Assembly: GCF_002214485.1 (NCBI RefSeq)
Contig: NZ_CP015102.1
Coordinates: 372,001 to 436,000, forward strand
Direction of reading: 5' to 3'
Origin: Thermococcus pacificus
Lineage (GTDB): Archaea; Methanobacteriota_B; Thermococci; Thermococcales; Thermococcaceae
Length of the DNA stretch: 64,000 nt
The position numbers were made by a program, and so were the translations under genes. Of the stretch, positions 23,913-32,314 are shown one piece after another (position 1 is the first letter of the stretch; every line of letters begins with the position of its first letter). Under the pieces are notes generated by a model, which was not told the DNA's origin, did not search any database, and saw nothing but the letters and a program-made list of their open reading frames with translations.

Positions 23913-24783
23913 CCTGAACCTCCCTGAGAACACTTTTCATGAGCTTTATTACTTCTTCTCTTAGGTCCCCTCTTGACAGGCTGATTTCCAGGTTCGCCCT
24001 TATAAACCCTGCACGGCTCCCGACGTCATATCTTTCCCCATCAATTACCTTCGCAAACATGTCCTGTTCTTTTAGCATTTCTCTAAGGGCGTCGGTGAGC
24101 TGGATCTCGCCACCTTTCCCCGGCGGCGTTCTTCTGAGGAACTCAAAAATTTCGGGTGGGAGGATGTACCTGCCTATTATGGCGATGTTGCCGGGAGCCT
24201 CAGAGGGAGATGGTTTTTCTACCATGTCCTTTATCCGATATAAGCTGCGACTGACAAGTTCCCCTTCCACTATCCCGTACCTGCTGACCAACTCCCACGG
24301 TACTTCCTCAACACCGATAACTGGCGCGTCTTTCTTTTCTGCAACCTCTATGAGTTGTTTGATACCTGGTTTTTCGCTTATGATGATATCGTCGCCTAGG
24401 AGAACCGCAAAGGGTTCCCCGTTCACGTGTTTCTCAGCGTGGAGAATGGCATCGCCCAAACCTAAGGGCTTCTTCTGTCGCACGTAGTAGATGTCCACCA
24501 TTTCCCCGATTTCCTCAACCTGCCTCAACTGCCCCAGATTCCCCTTCTCCCTCAAGTAATACTCCAGCTCAAAACTCCTGTCAAAGTAATCCTCAATAGC
24601 GCGCTTTCCCTTTCCGGTAATTATGAGAATGTCATCGATTCCTGCCTTTATAGCCTCCTCGACAACATAATGAATTACCGGCTTGTCCACTATTGGAAGC
24701 ATCTCCTTGGGCATTGACTTGGTTATTGGAAGCATTCTCGTGCCGAGACCAGCCGCCGGAATAACCGCCTTTCTCACCCTCAC
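23905..24783 (-). CDS. galU: UTP-glucose-1-phosphate uridylyltransferase
   Basis: The 292-residue nucleotidyltransferase has the signature AVIPAAGLGTRMLPITKSMPKEMLPI, VDKPVIHYVVEEA and the AVLLGDDII metal site. It makes UDP-glucose from UTP and glucose-1-phosphate. The GTG start overlaps the TGA of the upstream UGD gene as GTGA, so the pair is translationally coupled. With UGD it forms a two-step route to UDP-glucuronate. Confidence 0.94.
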   Translation of the reverse strand: MRVRKAVIPAAGLGTRMLPITKSMPKEMLPIVDKPVIHYVVEEAIKAGIDDILIITGKGKRAIEDYFDRSFELEYYLREKGNLGQLRQVEEIGEMVDIYYVRQKKPLGLGDAILHAEKHVNGEPFAVLLGDDIIISEKPGIKQLIEVAEKKDAPVIGVEEVPWELVSRYGIVEGELVSRSLYRIKDMVEKPSPSEAPGNIAIIGRYILPPEIFEFLRRTPPGKGGEIQLTDALREMLKEQDMFAKVIDGERYDVGSRAGFIRANLEISLSRGDLREEVIKLMKSVLREVQDE

Positions 24784-26063
24784 CAGCACACCCCCTCGTA
24801 AACCCTTGCCGTCCTCTCAGCAGCCCTAACCCGCCTCCCATCAATCACAATCCTGCCAGAGTAGTCCAACTCCTCGAACTGCGGCCACTCCGTCACTATC
24901 AGAATAACATCCGTCGAATTCAAAACTTCTTCTGGAGTGGAAGCGTACTTTATCCTCTCCCCAACGTCCGGGTAAAAGCGCTTGAAGTTCCCCATGCCCT
25001 GAGGGTCATAAGCGATAACGTTGGCACCTTCCTCAAGGAGTTTTTTGACGACAATGTAAGCCCTCGTCTCGCGAACGTCATCAGTGTTCGGCTTGAAGGC
25101 CAGGCCGAGGAGTCCGACTTTTCTTCCCTTCAAGTCCGGAACGTGTTTTTTGAGCAGTTCTATTAGCTTGAGTGGCTGTCTCTCGTTAACTTCAACAGCC
25201 GCTTTAATGATTATCGGGTCCTCCCCAAGCTCCTCAGCCTTTCTGATTAAAGCCCTAGTATCCTTCGGGAAGCAGGAACCACCCCAACCGATTCCAGTCC
25301 TGAAGAAGTATGGACTAATCCTGTGGTCTAAGCCAACACCCTCGAAAACCTTCCACGAGTCTATGCCGAGCTTTTTGCAAATGTTCCCAATCTCGTTGGC
25401 GAAGCTTATTTTTGTAGCGAGGAAGGCGTTTGACGCGTACTTGATCATTTCTGCTGTTTTAATGTCGGTGAAGAGTTTTGGAGCGTTGATTGGAGCGTAA
25501 AGTTCTTCTAGGACTTTTCTCGTTCTTTCGTCTTGGGTTCCGATTACAATCCTGTCCGGGTTGAGGAAGTCTTTTAGTGCAACGCCTTCCCTTAAGAATT
25601 CGGGGTTCATTGCGAGGCCAAAGTCTTTGAAGGCTTTCTTGCCCGAGGTTTCTTCGAGGATGGGTTTCACAACTTCTTCTGTAGTGCCTGGGAGGACTGT
25701 GCTCTTAACGACTATGACATGGTGGCCTGTCTTCTCTCTTAGGGCTTCGCCGATTGATTTGCTTGCGGCTTTAACGTATTTTAGGTCGATTGAGCCGTCT
25801 TCTCTTGAGGGTGTTCCGACGGCTATGAATGTAACGTCTGAATTCAGAATTGCCTCGCGATAGTTTTTGGTGGCGTGGTATTTGCCTTTAAACTCTCTCA
25901 TGAGTTCTTCGAGGCCTTCTTCGTAGATTGGGGGTTGGGCGTTGTTTATCATTTGGATTTTATTCTCGTCCACGTCGACGAAGATGACTTCATTGCCGAG
26001 TTTAACAAATCCCATTCCCGTGACAAGGCCAACATAACCAGAGCCGATGACTGAGATGCGCAT
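24780..26063 (-). CDS. UDP-glucose 6-dehydrogenase
   Basis: The 427-residue enzyme has an N-terminal Rossmann motif (ISVIGSGYVGLVTGMGFVKLG), the TVLPGTTEEV and NPEFLREGVALKDFLNPDRIVIG segments, and the catalytic cysteine motif GWGGSCFPKDTRALI. The C-terminal domain contains GLAFKPNTDDVRETRA. It oxidises UDP-glucose to UDP-glucuronate with two NAD+. Related UDP-ManNAc dehydrogenases share these motifs, but galU next door favours glucose. The start follows AGGTGAGTATCT. Confidence 0.93.
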   Translation of the reverse strand: MRISVIGSGYVGLVTGMGFVKLGNEVIFVDVDENKIQMINNAQPPIYEEGLEELMREFKGKYHATKNYREAILNSDVTFIAVGTPSREDGSIDLKYVKAASKSIGEALREKTGHHVIVVKSTVLPGTTEEVVKPILEETSGKKAFKDFGLAMNPEFLREGVALKDFLNPDRIVIGTQDERTRKVLEELYAPINAPKLFTDIKTAEMIKYASNAFLATKISFANEIGNICKKLGIDSWKVFEGVGLDHRISPYFFRTGIGWGGSCFPKDTRALIRKAEELGEDPIIIKAAVEVNERQPLKLIELLKKHVPDLKGRKVGLLGLAFKPNTDDVRETRAYIVVKKLLEEGANVIAYDPQGMGNFKRFYPDVGERIKYASTPEEVLNSTDVILIVTEWPQFEELDYSGRIVIDGRRVRAAERTARVYEGVCW

Positions 26064-26103
26064 AGATACTCACCTTAGGTTTCCTAGTTTAGTTGCTTAT
26101 TAA

Positions 26104-26113
26104 AGTTTATATT
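26104..26113. promoter_or_regulatory. Divergent TATA between UGD and GT4-like genes
   Basis: AGTTTATATT lies 39 nt before the plus gene at 26143 and about 41 nt before the minus gene at 26063. The same AT-core can be read in both directions. Confidence 0.5.
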
Positions 26114-26142
26114 GGTAGTTGCCTTGTAGAAGATAGTGGGGT

Positions 26143-27192
26143 ATGTCCATGAAAATCATTGCGCTCCCTGCCTTCCGAAATAGGAAAATAAACCCCTATA
26201 ATTCATTATTATACGAAAATCTAATAGCACTTGGGATTAGAGTTGAAGAGTTTTCTGTCTGGAAGCTTGTTCGAGGTGGATACGATATATGGCACATTCA
26301 TTGGCCGGAGCTAGTACTCAATACCCCCTCTTATTTAATGGCAACTCTTAGAGCCAAGGCCTTCCTTTCCCTTATGGGGATTGCACGAAAGCGAGGTATT
26401 AAAATAGTCTGGACAGTACATAATCTTAGATCTCATGAGGGGTTTCATCCGAAGCTTGAGGAAAGATTTTGGGAGCGCTTCTTAGGCATGGTGGACGGCC
26501 ATATAAGTTTAACTTCCATAGGTCAAGAAGAGCTTTTTAGGACGTACCCACAGCTGAGACGTGTCCCTGGCTTTGTAATCCCACATGGCCACTATCGAGA
26601 TGTGTATCCCAACAATATCTCCCGTAAACAAGCAAGGGCGCTCCTTGGACTTCCAATGGACTCTAGGGTTATCCTCTTTATTGGGCAGATTAGGAAGTAC
26701 AAAAATCTGCCCTCGCTAATCAGGGCGTTCAATTCACTTCCTGAAAAAGACGTTAGACTTGTTATCGCAGGGAAACCCGTTGACAGGGAACTTACCAATC
26801 AGTTGTTCAAACTAGTAAAGAGTGATAGCAGGATAATGTTTCATCCGAAGTTCATACCTTCAGAGGAAATCCAGGTGTACCTTAACTCTGCTGATCTTGT
26901 AGTACTGCCTTACTCTGAAATCCTAAATTCTGGTTCGGCTCTGCTGGCACTTTCTTTTGACCGCCCTGTTCTTGCTCCCGCTAAGGGAAGTATGATTGAA
27001 TTAAGAGATTCCGTGGGAAAAGAGTGGGTCATGCTGTATACGGGTGAGTTGACAGGCGATACCTTAAGCAATGCCCTTGAGTGGGCCATTTTAGAGAAGA
27101 GACCTGCTAGGGCCCCACTGGACAGGTTTAGCTGGGATAATATAGCTAGGGAAACCCTCAAAGCTTACAAAAAGGTTCTGGAGAGAGAATAA
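26143..27192 (+). CDS. GT-B glycosyltransferase (GT4-like), AT-rich
   Basis: A 349-residue enzyme with the C-terminal GT4 Rossmann half: VILFIGQIRKYKNLPSLIRAF, VRLVIAGKP, then the donor-site region DLVVLPYSEILNSGSALLALSFDRPVLAP. The N-terminal half has DIWHIHWPE and VWTVHNLRSHEG. It probably adds a sugar to a lipid-linked or surface glycan. Its codons are clearly more AT-ending than those of neighbours, and it is followed by a gene remnant, both signs of recent transfer. The ATG at 26149 is an alternative start. Confidence 0.9.
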   Translation: MSMKIIALPAFRNRKINPYNSLLYENLIALGIRVEEFSVWKLVRGGYDIWHIHWPELVLNTPSYLMATLRAKAFLSLMGIARKRGIKIVWTVHNLRSHEGFHPKLEERFWERFLGMVDGHISLTSIGQEELFRTYPQLRRVPGFVIPHGHYRDVYPNNISRKQARALLGLPMDSRVILFIGQIRKYKNLPSLIRAFNSLPEKDVRLVIAGKPVDRELTNQLFKLVKSDSRIMFHPKFIPSEEIQVYLNSADLVVLPYSEILNSGSALLALSFDRPVLAPAKGSMIELRDSVGKEWVMLYTGELTGDTLSNALEWAILEKRPARAPLDRFSWDNIARETLKAYKKVLERE

Positions 27193-27235
27193 TTCGTTGC
27201 TATTTCACTAAACGTTCAGATTTTTGAACTACACA

Positions 27236-27310
27236 ATTTCAAAAAGCTCCTTTGGTTCCCCTGTAGTCTCTCTGAGTATTACTTTTTCTTCTGAAAGATT
27301 CGCCCTTCAG
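27236..27310 (-). pseudogene. C-terminal remnant of an AlkP-family gene
   Basis: The minus strand reads SNTQRDYRG and, after a one-base shift, PKELFEIV then stop. This mirrors SNTGETIKK and PQDLFELVV at the end of the AlkP-family gene 27477-28349, and similarity is also visible at DNA level over about 65 nt. The remnant sits downstream of its intact relative. The remaining bases to 27476 show no gene. Confidence 0.5.
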
Positions 27311-27476
27311 AATGGGAGGAAGTCAAGGTTCTTTTGCACTTTGCTCTCTTTGGTAACCCTACAAAAGCCAGTGGACTTCTTGCCGGGTATTTCTTGGCAT
27401 GAAAACTACATAGTCTCGAGAAAAATATGGAGTTCGCAAAAAAGATATGAGCCTGCGTAACAATATTCGGAAAGTG

Positions 27477-28349
27477 TTATGGATAATACGCTCTTGATTT
27501 ACTAACAACTAGCTCAAAGAGATCCTGGGGTTTTTTTATAGTTTCTCCAGTATTACTGCTGAAAAACCCGTGATCGGAGTGGTCGCCGCCCCTTGGGTCC
27601 CCTGGAATAGGTTCCATACCGTGGTCCGAGATTATGTACAGCACGTCGTCTTCGTCGAGCTTTTCGGAGACGTTCTTCACGAGTTTGTTGAGATCGAAAT
27701 AGACGTTCATGAGCTTGAGCTTCTTCCGTATCAGGAAGTGTGATATCTCGTCGAGAAAGGGAGTGTACCAGAATATCAGTTCATAGTCACCCTCAAGCGC
27801 CTCAAAAAGTGCCTTCCTGTCCGTCTCATAAGTCCTAAAAGCGTACTCTAGGAGGGGCTTTAGATTGCCCTTAACAGCCTTGTACATAGCTTCCTTAATT
27901 TCTGGGGTTGAGACGTTTCTGCCGTAGGAGGGAACGCCGTTCGTCCAGGTCTTCTCGAAGTAGTCGAATATGGTTCTGTACTTCCTTGTCTTGAGGAGAT
28001 AGTCGTAAGTCTCCTTAAACGGGTCAGGAGTCATGGCATCGCCGATCCTCTTCCTTATCGAGAGGGGGAGTATCTTTGCCCCGAGTTTGACATACCAGGG
28101 GGTTTTAACCTTCGTTATGTTGCCCTTATTGGCGATGAACTTCTGCCTCTTGATGAAGGGCTCCTCTATCTCTGGGATTTTCCTTCCTGTCAGCATCGAC
28201 GCCCATATCGGGGGGGTTACTATGACCTCGAAGTCCGAGAGGTCGGTTTTGGAGTGAGCTTTCTGCTTGATGTATTCTAGGTTCCATTCCTCAACTAGGT
28301 TATATTCCAGCCCATCTATGCCAAGGATCACTATTCTTCCGGTTTCCAT
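27477..28349 (-). CDS. Alkaline-phosphatase-superfamily phosphodiesterase-like protein
   Basis: The 290-residue protein starts with RIVILGIDGLEYNLVEEW (first metal Asp), has a nucleophile Thr in VIVTPPIWASMLTGR, and carries metal motifs DEISHF, YIISDHGMEP and GGDHSDHGFFSS. These features fit nucleotide pyrophosphatase/phosphodiesterase-like members of the AlkP superfamily. The ATG at 28349 follows GAGGTGTACCCG. It lies between a glycosyltransferase and a sulfotransferase; a role in removing phosphate or sulfate groups in glycan metabolism is inference. The substrate is unknown. Confidence 0.88.
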   Translation of the reverse strand: METGRIVILGIDGLEYNLVEEWNLEYIKQKAHSKTDLSDFEVIVTPPIWASMLTGRKIPEIEEPFIKRQKFIANKGNITKVKTPWYVKLGAKILPLSIRKRIGDAMTPDPFKETYDYLLKTRKYRTIFDYFEKTWTNGVPSYGRNVSTPEIKEAMYKAVKGNLKPLLEYAFRTYETDRKALFEALEGDYELIFWYTPFLDEISHFLIRKKLKLMNVYFDLNKLVKNVSEKLDEDDVLYIISDHGMEPIPGDPRGGDHSDHGFFSSNTGETIKKPQDLFELVVSKSRAYYP

Positions 28350-28412
28350 CGGGTACACCTCTTCTCCTACGTCTTTCAGGCTCACGCGCTAATACAATAC
28401 TAAACCCAGTAA

Positions 28413-28422
28413 GGTTTATAAC
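28413..28422 (+). promoter_or_regulatory. TATA box for the sulfotransferase gene
   Basis: GGTTTATAAC lies about 30 nt upstream of the ATG at 28445. The leader would be very short. Confidence 0.5.
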
Positions 28423-28444
28423 TCCTACCAGCCACAAGGGGCTG

Positions 28445-29413
28445 ATGAGGCCCCTGCTGCTTAAAACGCTGGCAAAGTTCAACATGCTCGTTGACATCGC
28501 CGCGTCGAGGATTCACAATTACTCTCCAAAGGATACTATCGCCGTTTTCGGCTCCCGCCGCTCCGGCTCCACGTGGCTTATGGAGATTTTGGAATCGCTC
28601 CCGGAGTACCGATCCGTTTTCGAGCCCTTTCATCCGAGGTATTACCCCGAGTTCGGCAGGATAGGTTTTCCCTATGACCCCTACGTTCCCCTTCCGGGTG
28701 AATACAACCGCATAAGGGAGTACCTGGAAAGAAGTCTCTCCGGAAAGGTTTACATTCAGTTCCCCTACAGGATGGGCGTCATCAAGAGGCTGAAGGGCTC
28801 AAAGCTTGTCGTCAAGTTCGTCAGGGGGAACACGATTCTACCCTGGGCGGCGAGAACCTTTAAGATAAGGGGCTATTACTTCATAATCCGCCATCCGTGT
28901 GCCACAATAGCCTCCCAGCTCACTACTGGGTATCACTCGAGGATAACGGTAGAGCAACTCCTGAATGAAGTCAACAAGGTTCCAGAGCTTTCGGAGAACA
29001 AGAAGCTTATCATGCATTTGATGGGAATTAACTCTGAAATAAAGCGTCTGGCAGCCATCTGGGCCTTTGAGAACTACATACCCCTCGCTTCCGAGAAGCC
29101 ATACCCCTGGTACACGGTGGTCTATGAGAGACTGATAAGGGAGCCTGAGGAGGAGTTCAGGCGGGTCTTCCGTTACATCGGCGAGGAGGTTCCTGAGGAG
29201 GCCTGGAAGAAGATGAGGAAGCCTAGTATGGTGACGAGGAAGAGCTACGGAAGGGAGTACATTGGCACACCTAAGCAGCTTCTCAAGTGGAAGGATCAGC
29301 TGAGCGAGAGGCAGGTGAAGGATATACTCGAAGTTGTCTCCTGGTTCGGCCTGGACTTCTACGATGAGCGGCCTGAGCCGGATTACGACGCCCTTGCCCG
29401 ATGGAGGCCATAG
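28445..29413 (+). CDS. PAPS-dependent sulfotransferase
   Basis: A 322-residue protein with the two PAPS-binding motifs of sulfotransferases: the 5' phosphosulfate loop FGSRRSGSTWLMEIL near residues 33-47 and the 3' phosphate motif YFIIRHPCATIASQ near residues 147-160. FEPFHPRYYPEFGRIG and WYTVVYERLIREPEEEFRRVFRYIG are also family-typical. It moves sulfate from PAPS to a hydroxyl of a carbohydrate or lipid. It faces, tail to tail, an operon that contains ATP sulfurylase and APS kinase, the enzymes making PAPS. No membrane anchor is visible, so it probably works in the cytosol. Confidence 0.9.
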   Translation: MRPLLLKTLAKFNMLVDIAASRIHNYSPKDTIAVFGSRRSGSTWLMEILESLPEYRSVFEPFHPRYYPEFGRIGFPYDPYVPLPGEYNRIREYLERSLSGKVYIQFPYRMGVIKRLKGSKLVVKFVRGNTILPWAARTFKIRGYYFIIRHPCATIASQLTTGYHSRITVEQLLNEVNKVPELSENKKLIMHLMGINSEIKRLAAIWAFENYIPLASEKPYPWYTVVYERLIREPEEEFRRVFRYIGEEVPEEAWKKMRKPSMVTRKSYGREYIGTPKQLLKWKDQLSERQVKDILEVVSWFGLDFYDERPEPDYDALARWRP

Positions 29414-29423
29414 AAGAGTAAAG

Positions 29424-30962
29424 TCATGAGACAAACCTAAGCAACAACTTCTTAACTGGCCTAAGGTTTACCCCAAACTTTGCCTCAATTGCTTCAAGGA
29501 GCTCCACATCCTCCTTTTCCACTGTCTTCGCTAGGAGTATAACTGGGAGGTAAAGAACATAAGCCACGAGGGTTGCGGCAACAGCGGTCATTACTCCGCT
29601 GTTGACCCTCGTCGTGACCATAATGATGATCATGGTCAGTCCCGCCATGAGAACCTTCAGGTAGTTCCTTCCAAATGGATGGACACCGGTCTTCCTGTAG
29701 AGCTGCCATGTTCTGTAGATGTTGGCCATTATATACGAAACCGCCGTCGCAACGGCTGCACCTTCAATGCCATACAGCGGTATCAGAAGGACGTTCAGAA
29801 CGATGTTCGCAGTTGCCGCGAATATGTTCCCAATCAAGTTGGCGCGCGGCTCGCCTATCGCTATGAGGCTCATGCCGTTGAGGCCCATAATCACGTGGAA
29901 CATGAAGCCCGCGGAGAGGATCCTGAGGGCTGTGGCGGCCTCAACGTATTTGGGCCCAAAGAATAGCCCTATAGCACTCTCCGGGAAAACGAAGACAAAC
30001 ATGAATACCGGGAACGTGAGAAGGAACACCCACCTGGCAGTGGTCCTGTAGAGTTTGTCCATCCCCTCGATGTCCCCTTTTGTGAAGAAGGCCGTTGCTA
30101 TGGGCATGTAGAGGAAGCCCATCGAGTTGAGGAAGAGCGGCAAAAGCCTTGCTATCGGCGCCGCCCCATTGTAGAGTCCAACAATGTCGGGGTTAAAGTA
30201 GTATCCCAGCATAAGCGAATCCGTCCACCCCATAACGTAGTCGAGGATGCCGGTGAGCATGAGGGGGAAGGAAAACAAGAAGAGCTCCTTTGCCAGTCTC
30301 GGGCTGAAGTGCAACCTTCTGGGGAGCAGACCGAGCCTTATCATTCCTATGGTTGCTATCCCGGATGAGAGAAATTGAGAAATAACGTAGGCGATGAAGA
30401 CAAAGGTGAATCCGAAGCCCAGCAGGATGCCCGTAATGAGTATCAAGAAGAAGAGGAGCGGCGGCAAAAGGTTGCGGAAGTACAGGTTCTCGCGCACCCT
30501 CCCGTACCCCCTGGAAATCGCGACCAGGAGCATCGTCAGAACCATGAAGGGCAGCGCGGGGGCCGCCAGGCGGAGGGTCTCGCTGAGGTAGCGGTCGTTG
30601 AGCAGGGGGGAGATGTATGGGGAGAGGTAAGCTGTTACCATTGCCATTATCACGGACGCGATTATGGCCATCGTAAGCCCGGTTGAGACTAGAGCAGGAA
30701 CGTCTTCTTTTCTCTCCCTCAAGTAGAGGGATATCTCCCTGGGGAGGCCGCTCTGGAGGCCGAGAAGTGCTACCGTCATTGCTATGCTCATGATGGTCAT
30801 GGTCAGCGTAAAAGAGCCGTACTGGTACCTGTCGAAGTACCTCGCTATCAAAGCCCTGCTCAGAAAGGTGAGGAACATCGAGATTACCGTTCCCACGAGG
30901 ACTATCCCCATGCCTCTGGCGACCTTCTGGAGTGCCTTCCCGGTTTCGTCCAAGCCGCTCAC
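29424..30962 (-). CDS. Polysaccharide/oligosaccharide flippase (Wzx/MATE-like)
   Basis: This 512-residue membrane protein has about 14 transmembrane helices and the Wzx-like start GKALQKVARGMGIVLVGTVISMFLTFLSRALIARYFD. It would flip lipid-linked glycans across the membrane. The GTG start overlaps the TauE/SafE stop by 4 nt (GTGA), so it is the last gene of the sulfation operon. Its linkage to PAPS synthesis suggests that the flipped glycan is sulfated, which is inference. Confidence 0.92.
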   Translation of the reverse strand: MSGLDETGKALQKVARGMGIVLVGTVISMFLTFLSRALIARYFDRYQYGSFTLTMTIMSIAMTVALLGLQSGLPREISLYLRERKEDVPALVSTGLTMAIIASVIMAMVTAYLSPYISPLLNDRYLSETLRLAAPALPFMVLTMLLVAISRGYGRVRENLYFRNLLPPLLFFLILITGILLGFGFTFVFIAYVISQFLSSGIATIGMIRLGLLPRRLHFSPRLAKELFLFSFPLMLTGILDYVMGWTDSLMLGYYFNPDIVGLYNGAAPIARLLPLFLNSMGFLYMPIATAFFTKGDIEGMDKLYRTTARWVFLLTFPVFMFVFVFPESAIGLFFGPKYVEAATALRILSAGFMFHVIMGLNGMSLIAIGEPRANLIGNIFAATANIVLNVLLIPLYGIEGAAVATAVSYIMANIYRTWQLYRKTGVHPFGRNYLKVLMAGLTMIIIMVTTRVNSGVMTAVAATLVAYVLYLPVILLAKTVEKEDVELLEAIEAKFGVNLRPVKKLLLRFVS

Positions 30963-31696
30963 CCGCTCATTAGTGTGAAGAGCCCTATCAGCAGGATTAT
31001 GATGTTTATCGCCTTTTTAAGCTTCGCCCCGTCCGCGTTCCTGCTCACATGGGTGCCGAGGTAGACTCCAGGAATCGTTCCGAGGACGAGGAGGGACGCT
31101 ATTCCATAATCGACGCTCCCAACGCTCGCGTAGTTCATGAAGCTGAAGGTTGATAGGGCCAGGCCGTAGGTTATCGTCACGCCGACAACGTCCTTCGGTT
31201 CGAGTCTGACCACGTTCATGAGGGTAAAGCTCACTATCACGCCGGCTCCAACGGACGTGAACTGGACGGTCAGACCGACCACGAAGCCGAGGAGGTAGAC
31301 GTAGGCCCATCTGGGCCGTATTGGGAGGTGAATCTCCCCCTTGAGGAGGCTCAGAACCGCGCTCGCAACGAGGACAGCTCCGAGGAGAACCGTGAGGTAC
31401 TCGTTGAGAACCTCCCTGTTGACCCAGCGGAGGAGCACTCCTCCAAGGATTATCGCAGGGGCGCTCCCGGCGAAGAGCCTCAGTGCTATGTCGTACCTTA
31501 TTCTGCCCTTTCTTCCGTGGAAGAAGACGCCGAAGACCCTCGTGACCGTGGCGTAAAGGAGGTCCGTGCCAACGGCCACCAGTGGCTCGACACCGAGGAA
31601 TATGAGGGAGGGCGTCATCAGCGCCCCGCCGCCGACCCCAGTGAGGCCGACAAGGAAGCCGACCAGGAGGCCCAATCCTACGAATACGGGATTCAA
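30959..31696 (-). CDS. TauE/SafE-family transporter
   Basis: The 245-residue protein has about seven to eight transmembrane helices with the family motif GLTGVGGGALMTPSLIFLGVEPLVAVGTDL and its repeat in the second half (GLTVQFTSVGAGVIVSFTLMNVVRLEPKDVVG). TauE/SafE proteins carry sulfite, sulfoacetate, sulfate-like or thiosulfate anions. Between APS kinase and the flippase, it is a natural candidate for sulfur-oxyanion uptake or export in this operon. Substrate and direction are not shown by sequence. Confidence 0.92.
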   Translation of the reverse strand: MNPVFVGLGLLVGFLVGLTGVGGGALMTPSLIFLGVEPLVAVGTDLLYATVTRVFGVFFHGRKGRIRYDIALRLFAGSAPAIILGGVLLRWVNREVLNEYLTVLLGAVLVASAVLSLLKGEIHLPIRPRWAYVYLLGFVVGLTVQFTSVGAGVIVSFTLMNVVRLEPKDVVGVTITYGLALSTFSFMNYASVGSVDYGIASLLVLGTIPGVYLGTHVSRNADGAKLKKAINIIILLIGLFTLMSG

Positions 31697-31716
31697 CGCC
31701 CTCCCTCCTTTGAGAA

Positions 31717-32262
31717 TCAGGGCAGGTAGCCCATCTCGCGGGCCTTTGTTATGACGGCCTCGACCTCTTCCTCGGGGGTCATCTTCGAGCTGTCCACCCT
31801 AACTTCCGGGTTCTCGGGCTCCTCGTAGACCCCGTCGTAGCCTGTGAGGCCCTTTATTTCCCCCCTCAATGCCTTGGCGTAGAGCCCCTTGGGGTCGCGC
31901 TGGATCCTGACTTCAAGGGGCGCGTAAACGTAGACCTCGATAAAGTCCACTATCTCCTTCCTCGCGTACTCGCGGACGGCCCTGTACGGCGATATCAGAG
32001 AGACTATCGCTATGACGCCGTTCCTGCTGAGGAGCTTGGCCATGTGGATTACAACCCTGTTGTGCATCTCCCTAGCTTCCTTGGAAAAGCCAAGGTTCGG
32101 ATAGAGGGTCTTCCTTATCGTGTCCCCGTCGAGTATCTCCACGCGGTAACCCATTTCCCTCAGCCTTTTTGCCAGCTTAACGGCTAAAGTTGTCTTCCCG
32201 GCACCGCTTGGCCCGGTGAGCCAGATTGTGAATCCTTTTTCAAGGTTTTTGAGTCCTGTCAT
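31717..32262 (-). CDS. cysC: Adenylylsulfate (APS) kinase
   Basis: The 181-residue kinase has P-loop WLTGPSGAGKTTLAVKLAKRL, the APS-binding VEILDGDTIRKTLYPNLGFS, and the family segment SLISPYRAVREYAR. The C-terminal half contains DPKGLYAKALRGEIKGLTG and YEEPENPEVRVDS. It phosphorylates APS to PAPS. The ATG at 32262 follows GGGGGGAGCTGAA. It is co-directional with ATP sulfurylase three genes upstream. With no APS/PAPS reductase in view, the pathway points to sulfation rather than assimilation. Confidence 0.96.
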   Translation of the reverse strand: MTGLKNLEKGFTIWLTGPSGAGKTTLAVKLAKRLREMGYRVEILDGDTIRKTLYPNLGFSKEAREMHNRVVIHMAKLLSRNGVIAIVSLISPYRAVREYARKEIVDFIEVYVYAPLEVRIQRDPKGLYAKALRGEIKGLTGYDGVYEEPENPEVRVDSSKMTPEEEVEAVITKAREMGYLP

Positions 32263-32314
32263 TTCAGCTCCCCCCAATTCTATGAACTAATAATGAAATG
32301 TGGGAAACTAAAGC

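Noticed and set aside
27224-27460. 78-codon plus frame in the AT-rich gap
   Set aside because: No ribosome site or family; the same bases carry a better explained minus-strand gene remnant.
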